A stretch of 5,803 bases of DNA from positions 1-5,803 of the forward strand of contig ONWP01000226.1 of NCBI GenBank assembly GCA_900321595.1. Reading direction: 5' to 3'. The notes below the pieces were generated by a model that was given only the letters and a program-made list of their open reading frames with translations, was not told the origin of the DNA and made no database searches. Made by a program: the position numbers and the translations under genes. Position 1 is the stretch's first letter. Each line of letters starts with the position of its first letter. This DNA is from an uncultured Eubacteriales bacterium. Its GTDB lineage: Bacteria > Bacillota > Clostridia > Oscillospirales > Acutalibacteraceae. Shown one piece after another: positions 1 to 5,803 of the stretch.

Positions 1-1
1 G

Positions 2-2545
2 ACGAACCCCGTCGGATACGAGCTGGCCGATCCCCGCGTCAGCTGGTGCGTCGAGGACGCCGCCGGAAAGCGGCAGACGGGCGCGCGGATCCGCGTCTGG
101 GAAGACGCGCAAATGAAGCGTGTTCTGCTGGATACCGGCTGGACGGACGCCGATCCCCTCGGCACGGCGCTCGATCTGCCGCTGCGCCCCCGCACGCGAT
201 ACTTTTACACGGTCGCTGTGCAGAGCGACGCCGGCGAGGAGGCCGAAAGCGCGCTGTGCTTCTTCGAGACAGCGAAACAGGATGAGCCTTGGGAGGCGAA
301 ATGGCTCGGCGCAGACCGGACCGAGCGGCGGCCCGTCTTCCTGCGGACGCTGGATGTGAAAGAAGCGCCCGTGCGCGCGCGGCTCTATATCTGCGGTCTG
401 GGCGCGTATGAGGTCAGCGTCGACGGCGTGCGCGTCGGGGACGAATATATGGCGCCCTACTGCAACAACTACGCCCGCTGGGTGCAGTACCAGACCTATG
501 ACGTGACGGACCTCGTCAAGCCCGGCAGCGCGCTGCGCGTGCTCATGGGCGAGAGCTGGTTCCTGTCGCGCATCGGCTTCTCCGAGAGCATGTGGAACAC
601 GGCGCACTACGGCGACGAATACAAGCTGATCGCCGAGCTGCGCGTCGACTACGCCGACGGCACGAGCGAGGTCGTCGGCACCGACGAGAGCTGGTCCGTC
701 GCGCTCTCGAACATCACCTTTGACAGCATCTACGACGGCGAACACGTCGACCTGACCCTTGATGAGACCGCGCCGCAGGCCGTGCGCGTCACCACCGGTC
801 CGGCGTTCGGCTTCCACGACCCCGAGACGGCGCAGCCCGCCGCGCTGACGGCGCGCTACAGCCTGCCCGTACGCGTGCTGGACGAGCTGCCGGGCGCTTT
901 CATCCGCACCCCCGCCGGGGAGTGCGTGGTCGATCTGGGGCAGAACATCACCGGCACCTTCCGCATGGACGTCTGCGAGCCCGCCGGGACGCGCATCTTT
1001 ATGCAATTCGGCGAGGTGCTCCAGGACGGGAACTTCTACCGCGACAACCTGCGCTCCGCGAAGGCGGAATACGAGGTCGTCTGCGACGGGAAGGCGCATA
1101 CGCTGCAGCCCAAATTCACCTTCTACGGCTACCGCTTCGCGAAGATCGAGGTCACAGGCGCGCGAAACGCGTCGGACGAGGATCTCGCGAACGCCTTCAC
1201 GGGTCTCGCCCTGTCGAGCGACCTGGAGGACACCGGCTGCCTCACCACCGGCAACGCGAAGATCAACCGCCTGATCAAAAACATCTTCTGGGGCTGCCGC
1301 GACAACTTCCTCGACGTGCCGACCGACTGCCCGCAGCGCGACGAGCGGCTGGGCTGGACCGGCGACGCGAACGTCTTCAGCCCGTCGGCGATGTATCTGC
1401 ACGACGCGTACGCCTTCTACCGCAAGTATCTGCACGATATGGATACCGAGCAGCGCGACCTGAACGGCGAGGTGCCGCACGTGATCCCGAGCTTCGGCAT
1501 GGGAGGCGGCTGCTGCGTCTGGGGCGACGCGGCGACGTGCATCCCGACCTATCTGTGGCGCGCCTACGGCGACAAGACGATCCTGCGCGAGCAGTTCGAG
1601 TCCATGCGCATGTGGGTCGACTGGATCACGCGCACCGACGGGGACGACATGGCGTGGCGCAGACGGTTCCACTTCGGCGACTGGCTGGCGCTCGACCGCC
1701 ACGACGAGCGGGACAAGGACACGGCGCTGGGCGGCACGGATACCGGCTTCCTGGGCGACGTCCACTATATGGATTCGGCGAAGAAGGTCGCCGACGCGGC
1801 GCGGCTGCTGGGGTATGAAAAAGAGGCGGCCGAATACGACGCGCTGGCAGGGCGCATCCGCGCGCGCATCCTGAATGAATACTACACCCCGACGGGCCGC
1901 TGCGCGATCGACACGCAGACGGGACTTCTGCTGTCCCTGCGGCACGGTCTGGGCAACCGGGAGGCGATCATCGAGCGTCTTCGCGAGAAGCTCGAGATCC
2001 GCGCGGGGAAGCTGGACTGCGGCTTCATCGGCGCGACGTTCATGCTCGAGCAGCTCAGCGAGGCCGGCATGGACGACCAGGCGGTCTTCTTGCTGCTCAA
2101 CGAGGAGTATCCCGGCTGGCTGTACGAGGTCAACCTCGGCGCGACGACCATCTGGGAGCGCTGGAACAGCCTGACGCCCGACGGGAAGATCTCCTCCACC
2201 GGCATGAACAGCCTGAATCACTACGCGTTCGGCTCGATCTTCAAGTGGATGACGGAATACATGGCCGGTCTGCAGATGACAACGCCCGGCTACCGCACGG
2301 CGCGGATCCGGCCGATCTTTATCCGGGAGCTGGGATACGCGGATCTGGCGTACCGCAGCGCGTCCGGCGCATGGCGCGTGAAGTGGACGATCGACGGCGA
2401 CGATGTGACCGTGGACGTGACCGTACCTTTCGGCGCCGAGGCCGACCTCATCCTGCCCGGCCGCGAGACAGAGCGCCTGACCGCCGGCAGCTATACCAGA
2501 ACGCTCCCCGGCGTGATGAAGAAAGAGGAAGAAGCGGAAGCGTAA
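2..2545 (+). CDS. Alpha-L-rhamnosidase, GH78 family (5'-truncated by window edge)
   Basis: Glycoside hydrolase predicted to release terminal alpha-L-rhamnose from plant or bacterial glycans by an inverting mechanism. The reading frame is open from base 2, and the first visible residues (TNPVGYELADPRVSW) match the usual N-terminal Ig-like domain of this family, so probably only 10-20 residues are missing; an internal ATG at 113 is not the real start. 847 residues are visible. Numbering from the first visible codon, domains in order are: Ig/FN3-like about 1-95; Bac_rhamnosid_N beta-domain about 97-270; second beta-sandwich about 281-395 (VVDLGQNITG, FYGYRFAKIEV); (alpha/alpha)6 catalytic barrel about 405-755; C-terminal beta-domain about 755-847. 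The catalytic signature DVPTDCPQRDERLGWTGD is intact, with E448 the likely general acid, and GATTIWERW supplies E719, the likely general base. WGDA and HFGDWLALD are also typical. The true N-terminus is off-window, so export cannot be judged, but most Firmicute members are cytoplasmic. A strong hairpin follows the stop, separating this gene from the next operon. Confidence 0.95.
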   Translation, partial: TNPVGYELADPRVSWCVEDAAGKRQTGARIRVWEDAQMKRVLLDTGWTDADPLGTALDLPLRPRTRYFYTVAVQSDAGEEAESALCFFETAKQDEPWEAKWLGADRTERRPVFLRTLDVKEAPVRARLYICGLGAYEVSVDGVRVGDEYMAPYCNNYARWVQYQTYDVTDLVKPGSALRVLMGESWFLSRIGFSESMWNTAHYGDEYKLIAELRVDYADGTSEVVGTDESWSVALSNITFDSIYDGEHVDLTLDETAPQAVRVTTGPAFGFHDPETAQPAALTARYSLPVRVLDELPGAFIRTPAGECVVDLGQNITGTFRMDVCEPAGTRIFMQFGEVLQDGNFYRDNLRSAKAEYEVVCDGKAHTLQPKFTFYGYRFAKIEVTGARNASDEDLANAFTGLALSSDLEDTGCLTTGNAKINRLIKNIFWGCRDNFLDVPTDCPQRDERLGWTGDANVFSPSAMYLHDAYAFYRKYLHDMDTEQRDLNGEVPHVIPSFGMGGGCCVWGDAATCIPTYLWRAYGDKTILREQFESMRMWVDWITRTDGDDMAWRRRFHFGDWLALDRHDERDKDTALGGTDTGFLGDVHYMDSAKKVADAARLLGYEKEAAEYDALAGRIRARILNEYYTPTGRCAIDTQTGLLLSLRHGLGNREAIIERLREKLEIRAGKLDCGFIGATFMLEQLSEAGMDDQAVFLLLNEEYPGWLYEVNLGATTIWERWNSLTPDGKISSTGMNSLNHYAFGSIFKWMTEYMAGLQMTTPGYRTARIRPIFIRELGYADLAYRSASGAWRVKWTIDGDDVTVDVTVPFGAEADLILPGRETERLTAGSYTRTLPGVMKKEEEAEA

Positions 2546-2562
2546 GCGAAGGGATAACACAT

Positions 2563-2596
2563 AACCACCGGTTTGTATCAGACCGGTGGTTTATTG
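2563..2596 (+). terminator. Intrinsic terminator of the rhamnosidase gene
   Basis: A perfect 10-bp inverted repeat, AACCACCGGT (2563-2572) and ACCGGTGGTT (2582-2591), starts 17 bp after the rhamnosidase stop. Three more pairs (one of them T-G) can close the stem down to a TAT loop, giving about 13 bp. The T tract that follows (TTTATT) is short and interrupted, so termination may be leaky. It ends before the conserved block upstream of the regulator gene. Confidence 0.8.
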
Positions 2597-2616
2597 AGTT
2601 GAATGTACGGACAAAT

Positions 2617-2660
2617 CGTTTTTTTACTCCCTTGAAACCGTTTTTCATTCCGAACGGCTT
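2617..2660 (+). promoter_or_regulatory. Conserved operator-like block, copy 1 (upstream of the LytTR regulator)
   Basis: This stretch closely resembles 4893-4936, upstream of the LRR gene. Positions 2626-2654 align without a gap to 4901-4929 with 23 of 29 identities; the shared core reads GAAAC-N-G-Y-TTTTCA-NN-CCGAA. Internally it is a loose tandem: GTTTTTTTAC at 2618 and GTTTTTCAT at 2640 are 22 bp apart, and TTGAAAC and CCGAAC recur at 17-18 bp. CCGTT (2638-2642) and AACGG (2653-2657) also form an inverted pair. LytTR-domain regulators bind direct repeats about 21-22 bp apart, so this is a candidate site for the regulator encoded next to it. That assignment is inference from repetition, spacing and context; the bases do not closely match a published consensus. 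Confidence 0.55.
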
Positions 2661-2687
2661 GATTCTTTTGCGGTTTTGGGAAAAAAT
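2659..2687 (+). promoter_or_regulatory. Weak candidate promoter abutting conserved block copy 1
   Basis: TTGATT (2659-2664) lies 17 bp from AAAAAT (2682-2687). The -35 is reasonable and the -10 poor (4 of 6 matches to TATAAT), which fits a promoter needing an activator. It begins 5 bp after the gapless part of the conserved block, the same offset as for the candidate promoter of the LRR gene. If real it would give a leader of about 115 nt and positive autoregulation of the two-component operon. Alone this call would be weak; the matched geometry is the main support. Confidence 0.35.
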
Positions 2688-2747
2688 AGGGGCGGAGATT
2701 CGGTTTCCGGCCTGTCGGGCGGTTGCGCGCTTTACGGTGCGCGGCGG

Positions 2748-2776
2748 TTGTAACGGCGCGTTATTTGTGATATGAT
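2748..2776 (+). promoter_or_regulatory. Sigma-A-type promoter with extended -10 for the regulator-kinase operon
   Basis: TTGTAA (2748-2753) and TATGAT (2771-2776) are separated by 17 bp, and TG at 2768-2769 makes an extended -10 (TGATATGAT). The start of transcription would fall near 2783, about 26 nt before the regulator ATG. This is the best promoter in the window and likely gives basal expression. The -10 lies in a near-palindrome, TGATAT (2768-2773) and ATATCA (2777-2782), which might be an operator or only AT-richness. Confidence 0.7.
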
Positions 2777-2808
2777 ATATCAAAAAGAAACAAAAGGGGG
2801 CGGCTGTC

Positions 2809-3504
2809 ATGAGGATTGCACTGTGCGACGATGAGCCGAGAGAGACGCGGCAGCTCTCCCGGATGATCGAGGAATACGCTCTGCGGCGCAATTACGATAT
2901 GCGGTGCGACTGCTTCGAGGACGGACGGGATCTGCTCCGGCAGGAGCGGTACGATCTGTACTTTCTCGACTTTCGCATGGACGAGATGGACGGGATCGCG
3001 GTCGCGCAGGCGCTGAAGGAGAAGTTCGGCAACGCCGTCACGATCTGCTATCTCACGAATTACGACGCTGCCGCGGCGCAGATCATCAACCACGGCGTGC
3101 ACGCCGACGGCTTCCTGAAAAAACCGGCGGATCCTGACGCGCTTGCCGAGAAGATCGATCAGTTCTATCACACGTCCTTTTTCGACCGTTTCGAGCTGCG
3201 CAGGGGCAAGAGCTACCAGACCCTTTACGCGCAGGATATCCTTTACGTGGAGGCCAGCGACAAGCAGGTGCTGATCCACACCTGGGACGGCGCGGAAACC
3301 TACAACTACCTGATGCGCGAGATCGAGCAGCTGCTGCCGCGGAAGCTGTTTTTCCGGATCCAGCGATCCTTTATCATCAATCTGCAGTACGTCGATTCCT
3401 ACGACGCGAAGAGCGTGACGATGCGAAACGGCGATACGCTTTCGCTGAAGGAAAAGACGTTCCAGAAGGCTTACCATGAATTCATGTTCCTGCTCAACCG
3501 CTGA
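2809..3504 (+). CDS. LytTR-family response regulator (AgrA/VirR/LytR type)
   Basis: 231-residue cytoplasmic transcription regulator. The receiver domain spans about residues 1-120: acidic pocket D7/D8 in ALCDDEP, phosphoacceptor D54 in FLDFRM, switch residue T83 in YLTN, and conserved lysine K105 in GFLKKP. A LytTR DNA-binding domain spans about 127-231, with the hallmark ILYVEASDK and FFRIQRSFIINLQYVDSY segments. Length and order are normal for the family. The ATG is preceded by AGGGGG (2795-2800) at 8 nt. The gene ends 26 bp before the sensor kinase gene, an arrangement typical of Firmicute LytTR/GHKL pairs, so the kinase is very probably its phosphodonor. Family knowledge says such proteins bind paired direct repeats upstream of -35 elements and activate; the similar blocks at 2617-2660 and 4893-4936 are the obvious candidate targets. 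The specific regulon is inferred. Confidence 0.93.
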   Translation: MRIALCDDEPRETRQLSRMIEEYALRRNYDMRCDCFEDGRDLLRQERYDLYFLDFRMDEMDGIAVAQALKEKFGNAVTICYLTNYDAAAAQIINHGVHADGFLKKPADPDALAEKIDQFYHTSFFDRFELRRGKSYQTLYAQDILYVEASDKQVLIHTWDGAETYNYLMREIEQLLPRKLFFRIQRSFIINLQYVDSYDAKSVTMRNGDTLSLKEKTFQKAYHEFMFLLNR

Positions 3505-3515
3505 GCGGGTACGCG

Positions 3516-3523
3516 AAAGGAGG
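3516..3523 (+). promoter_or_regulatory. Strong ribosome binding site of the sensor kinase gene
   Basis: AAAGGAGG, nearly a full complement of the 16S rRNA 3' end, lies 7 nt before the ATG at 3531. It fixes that start over the out-of-frame ATGs at 3524 and 3535, and argues for independent strong translation of the kinase within the operon. Confidence 0.85.
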
Positions 3524-3530
3524 ATGCGCC

Positions 3531-4892
3531 ATGTATGCCGCCGCTGACGTTTTGCAGCGCTCGCTGCCGGTCTGGTCGCTGCTGTCCATCTTGCGCACGC
3601 TGCTGGCGGTCGCCGGCTGCGCCATGCTCACGGCGTTTTTGTTCCGGCTGCCCTTTCGCGGAAAAATGCTGCCGCGGATCCTTTGCGGTGCGCTGTGCCT
3701 CGTCGTCGGCGCGTTCGATCCCATCCTGACGCAGTCGAATTCCGACGCCGCGGCCGTTCTCTGCTCCGCGGCGGGCCTGCTGCTGCCGTTCCTCTCAATG
3801 GCGCTGCTCTTTCAGGGGAAGGGGCTGTGGAAGGCCATGCTCACCGTGGCCGGCTACAGCTTTGTCGAGGCGCTCGGCTTTCTGATCCTGCTGATCTTCT
3901 TCGGTTTCGACTACGCCGACCGCAACGACGCGCTGGAGACGTTGATCGGGCTTGCGCTCGACCTGCTCTTTTTCGGCGCGGCGCTGTTCCTGTTCGTCCG
4001 GGGCATGAAGCGCAGGACCGGCGTCGCGGATCTGACGAAAACCGGCGTCGTGCTCTATGTGCTGATCGTCCTGTCGACCGCTGTTTTTGTCGCGACGCTG
4101 CTGGTGATCGGCCCGGCGATCTCAGAAACGAAGCACCCGGAATTTGTGCTGATCCTGCTGAACGTGCCGCTTCTTTCCGCGACGGTCACTTACGCGAGCA
4201 TCCGCTTCCTGCGGATGAAAAACGAATCGGAAAACGTCAGGCGGCAGCTGCAGATGCAGATCCTGCAGTTTGAGAAGATGGAGCGGATCATGGAGGACGT
4301 GCGGATCTTTCGGCATGACTTTCCGAAGAAGATGCGGCCGCTGATCGCGTCGCTGGACGCGGACCGGCCGGAGGAGGCGAAAAAGATCGCTGAGCAGTTC
4401 AGCGACTTCGCCGTTCGCGTGGGCGACCGGTTCCACACGGGCAATTACCGGCTGGATACGGTGCTTTCCTTTGAGCAGCAGCTCGCCGAACGCGACGGCA
4501 TCACGATCGACGTTTCGTTCGACGCGGTGTTCCCCGCCGAGGGCGTCGATCCGGACGACATCTATACGATCTTTCCCAACGCGCTCGACAACGCGATCGA
4601 GGCCTGCCGCCGTCTGCCGGCGGACGAGAGGACGATCACGTTTCGTTCGCGCATGGATCGCCGGACCGTCTTCGTCACGATCCGCAATCCCATCGCGGAG
4701 GCGGTCAGAACAAAGAACGGCCTGCCGCTGACGAGCAAGGAGGACAAGGCCGCGCACGGTTACGGCTTCCGCAGCATCAGACGGGCCGCCGCGAAGTACG
4801 GCGAGGACAACGTCGCGTTTTTGCAGGAGGACGGCGTATTCGAGCTGCGGCTGTTCCTGTGCTTCAATCCCGCGAAGGAAACGGCCGAATGA
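3531..4892 (+). CDS. GHKL sensor histidine kinase, HPK10/AgrC-like
   Basis: 453-residue membrane sensor kinase, predicted to autophosphorylate and pass phosphate to the LytTR regulator encoded just upstream. Residues 1-225 form about seven hydrophobic helices (roughly 17-38, 48-66, 76-94, 103-125, 136-157, 171-194, 204-225) with no large extracellular domain, as in peptide-sensing AgrC/ComD kinases. A helical linker (about 230-255) leads to the phosphoacceptor motif IFRHDFPKKM with H262. The HATPase_c_5 ATPase follows: N-box FPNALDNAIEAC (N350, N354, E357) and G-box HGYGFRSIRRAAAKYG (G410, G412). The first glycine box is not obvious, as is common in this subfamily. One oddity is K266 at the position four after the histidine, where most relatives have Asn (HDYxN). 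The start follows AAAGGAGG by 7 nt. The ligand is unknown: no AgrB/AgrD-like genes occur in the window. No terminator is visible after the stop, so read-through into the LRR gene is possible. Confidence 0.93.
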   Translation: MYAAADVLQRSLPVWSLLSILRTLLAVAGCAMLTAFLFRLPFRGKMLPRILCGALCLVVGAFDPILTQSNSDAAAVLCSAAGLLLPFLSMALLFQGKGLWKAMLTVAGYSFVEALGFLILLIFFGFDYADRNDALETLIGLALDLLFFGAALFLFVRGMKRRTGVADLTKTGVVLYVLIVLSTAVFVATLLVIGPAISETKHPEFVLILLNVPLLSATVTYASIRFLRMKNESENVRRQLQMQILQFEKMERIMEDVRIFRHDFPKKMRPLIASLDADRPEEAKKIAEQFSDFAVRVGDRFHTGNYRLDTVLSFEQQLAERDGITIDVSFDAVFPAEGVDPDDIYTIFPNALDNAIEACRRLPADERTITFRSRMDRRTVFVTIRNPIAEAVRTKNGLPLTSKEDKAAHGYGFRSIRRAAAKYGEDNVAFLQEDGVFELRLFLCFNPAKETAE

Positions 4893-4936
4893 CGCTTTTC
4901 ACTCTCTCGAAACGGCTTTTCACGCCGAAACTGTTT
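4893..4936 (+). promoter_or_regulatory. Conserved operator-like block, copy 2 (upstream of the LRR gene)
   Basis: Second copy of the block at 2617-2660, starting directly after the kinase stop codon. It contains a perfect 9-bp direct repeat, GCTTTTCAC at 4894-4902 and 4915-4923, with a 21-bp period (two helical turns), and CGAAAC at 4908-4913 and 4926-4931, 18 bp apart. The units read GCTTTTCAC-spacer-CGAAAC twice. Direct repeats 21-22 bp apart immediately upstream of a -35 are the known layout of LytTR-protein operators such as those of AgrA. The assignment to the regulator at 2809-3504 is inferred from this layout and from the copy upstream of that gene. Confidence 0.6.
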
Positions 4937-4962
4937 ACAATCTGTCATAAGGGTATTACATT
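4934..4962 (+). promoter_or_regulatory. Candidate activator-dependent promoter of the LRR gene
   Basis: TTTACA (4934-4939, 5 of 6 matches to TTGACA) is followed at 17 bp by TACATT (4957-4962), a poor -10. The -35 overlaps the right end of conserved block copy 2, as in class II activation. Transcription would begin near 4969, about 29 nt before the ATG. A nearby TATTAC (4954-4959) would leave only a 14-bp spacer and is less likely. Confidence 0.5.
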
Positions 4963-4983
4963 AAACGTGAATGTTTTTATAAA

Positions 4984-4989
4984 AGGGAG
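4984..4989 (+). promoter_or_regulatory. Ribosome binding site deciding the LRR gene start
   Basis: AGGGAG lies 8 nt before the ATG at 4998 but only 4 nt before the overlapping ATG at 4994. The latter reads only three codons (MYE) before a stop, so 4998 is the start; it also opens directly onto a signal peptide. Confidence 0.75.
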
Positions 4990-4997
4990 CTGTATGT

Positions 4998-5803
4998 ATG
5001 AATAAAAAACAGAAATCCGTTCTGAGCGTGCTTCTGACGCTTCTGCTGCTCGCGCTGCCGCTTTGTAGTATCGGCGCGTTTGCGGCGTACGGAGGGGAAG
5101 TAACGGTGATCGCCGAAGGCAACTGCGGCGTAAAGGATTCAAACAAAAATCCTTCGGACAACGCGACGTTCACGATCACCTCCGACGGCGTGATGACCGT
5201 ACGCGGGACGGGAGCGACGGCAAATTATTTTTCCGAACCCAACTCTCAGCCGTGGCAGCCCTACCGCGACATGATTACTACTCTGATTGTTGAGCCCGGT
5301 ATTACCGTTATCTCAGACAGGTGCTTCTGGCTTTGCAGAAAAATAACCTCCGTTTCACTTCCCGATACGCTTGTTGAACTCGGACAAGGAGCTTTTTACG
5401 ACTGCAGGGCAATCGAAAGTATCTCACTGCCGGAAAGTCTGCGCATTATCGGCATCTCTGCTTTCAGGGAATGCGGAGGGCTTACGTCTGTCGTCATTCC
5501 GGACGGCGTCGTCTCTATAGGAGAAGGTTCGTTCAGGGATTGTCACGGCCTGCGTTCGGCGGTTCTGCCCGAAGGACCGACGATGATCCCCGAAGAGCTG
5601 TTCTTCGGATGCGATTCTCTTAATACCGTGACCGTTCCCGGCAGCGTTACGAAGATCGATAAAAGAGCGTTTTATAACTGCGATTATCTTACCGACGTAT
5701 ATTACCTTGCTCCGCTTGCGAAGTGGTCGACAATTGAGATAAGTGACTCTCCGTACCCGCAAAGCCTTTCGACTCAATCCGGCAACAAAGCGCTCGAACG
5801 CGC
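4998..5803 (+). CDS. Secreted BspA-like leucine-rich-repeat (LRR_5) protein, N-terminal part (3'-truncated by window edge)
   Basis: 268 complete codons are visible and the frame is still open at the right edge. Residues 1-29 are a signal peptide: MNKKQK, a long leucine-rich core, and a likely cut after AFA. Residues about 34-90 match the short beta-rich cap common before clostridial LRR_5 repeats (NATFTITSDGVMTVRGTGA and SQPWQPYRDMI). From about 92 come six repeats of 23 residues: ITTLIVEPG..., ITSVSLPDTL..., IESISLPESL..., LTSVVIPDGV..., LRSAVLPEGP... and LNTVTVPGSV.... All end in the family's F-x-x-C turn (FWLC, FYDC, FREC, FRDC, FFGC, FYNC). LTDVYYLAPLAKWSTIEI (about 231-248) looks like the usual end-cap of the array. 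Such proteins are surface or secreted and often mediate binding to host or other cells; the ligand here is unknown, and any cell-wall anchor or further domains lie off-window. Codon use becomes AT-richer after about 5265. The upstream conserved block suggests control by the neighbouring two-component system. Confidence 0.9.
   Translation, partial: MNKKQKSVLSVLLTLLLLALPLCSIGAFAAYGGEVTVIAEGNCGVKDSNKNPSDNATFTITSDGVMTVRGTGATANYFSEPNSQPWQPYRDMITTLIVEPGITVISDRCFWLCRKITSVSLPDTLVELGQGAFYDCRAIESISLPESLRIIGISAFRECGGLTSVVIPDGVVSIGEGSFRDCHGLRSAVLPEGPTMIPEELFFGCDSLNTVTVPGSVTKIDKRAFYNCDYLTDVYYLAPLAKWSTIEISDSPYPQSLSTQSGNKALER

Noticed and set aside
922..1818. Long second-frame reading frame (298 codons) inside the rhamnosidase gene
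   Set aside because: It lies wholly within a clear GH78 coding frame; the product is Arg- and Ala-rich with no recognisable domain, as expected of an off-frame in GC-rich DNA.
2603..2635. Possible 10-codon peptide (MYGQIVFLLP) between the terminator and the regulator promoter, considered as a signal peptide or leader
   Set aside because: It has no Shine-Dalgarno sequence and no clear promoter of its own, and it overlaps the conserved operator-like block, which explains the sequence better.
2448..2891. Minus-strand frame of 147 codons across the intergenic region before the regulator
   Set aside because: It reads through the rhamnosidase end, the terminator hairpin and the regulator promoter, with low-complexity basic and serine-rich sequence and no recognisable family.
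2761..3477. Minus-strand reading frame of 238 codons opposite the response regulator
   Set aside because: It is antisense to a highly conserved LytTR gene, shows no domain, and spans that gene's promoter and ribosome binding site; its length reflects GC-rich codon structure.
4914..4927. CGGC/GCCG inverted pair after the kinase gene, considered as a terminator
   Set aside because: The stem is about 4 bp with no following T-run; the bases belong to the conserved block shared with 2617-2660.
4994..5005. Alternative ATG just before the LRR gene start
   Set aside because: It encodes only MYE before a stop and is too close to the Shine-Dalgarno sequence; the ATG at 4998 opens onto a signal peptide.
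5424..5777. Minus-strand frame of 117 codons opposite the LRR repeats
   Set aside because: It is antisense to a clear repeat-containing secreted protein, and its product matches no family I recognise.

Overview
The window looks like chromosomal DNA from a GC-rich Firmicute, most likely a gut- or rumen-type Clostridia (Oscillospiraceae/Lachnospiraceae-like). I infer this from the combination of a cytoplasmic-type GH78 alpha-L-rhamnosidase, a GHKL (AgrC-like) sensor kinase paired with a LytTR response regulator, a BspA-like leucine-rich-repeat surface protein, strong Gram-positive Shine-Dalgarno sites and a TGnTATGAT-type promoter. No species can be named from the sequence alone.

All four genes lie on the + strand. 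(1) Positions 2-2545 hold nearly all of a GH78 alpha-L-rhamnosidase whose start lies just off the left edge; a strong hairpin at 2563-2591 follows it. (2) The 263-bp gap from 2546 to 2808 holds that terminator, a conserved regulatory block (2617-2660), a weak promoter abutting the block, and a good promoter next to the regulator gene. (3) Positions 2809-3504 encode a LytTR response regulator, and 3531-4892 its partner, a seven-helix membrane histidine kinase of the HPK10/AgrC group; 26 bp separate them, so they form an operon. (4) After a 105-bp gap, 4998-5803 encodes the N-terminal 268 residues of a secreted BspA-type LRR protein that runs off the right edge.

The most interesting signal is non-coding. 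A block of about 44 bp upstream of the regulator gene recurs upstream of the LRR gene, with 23 of 29 aligned bases identical without a gap. In both places it sits exactly 5 bp before a plausible -35 hexamer, which is followed at 17 bp by a poor -10. The downstream copy contains a perfect 9-bp direct repeat with a 21-bp period, the spacing typical of LytTR-protein operators. The simplest reading is a self-contained circuit: the membrane kinase senses a signal, phosphorylates the LytTR regulator, and the regulator activates both its own operon and the adjacent surface LRR protein. No AgrB/AgrD-like signal genes are visible here. The rhamnosidase appears to be a separate transcription unit.

There is no tRNA, rRNA, CRISPR array, insertion sequence or other mobile element that I can support in this window.
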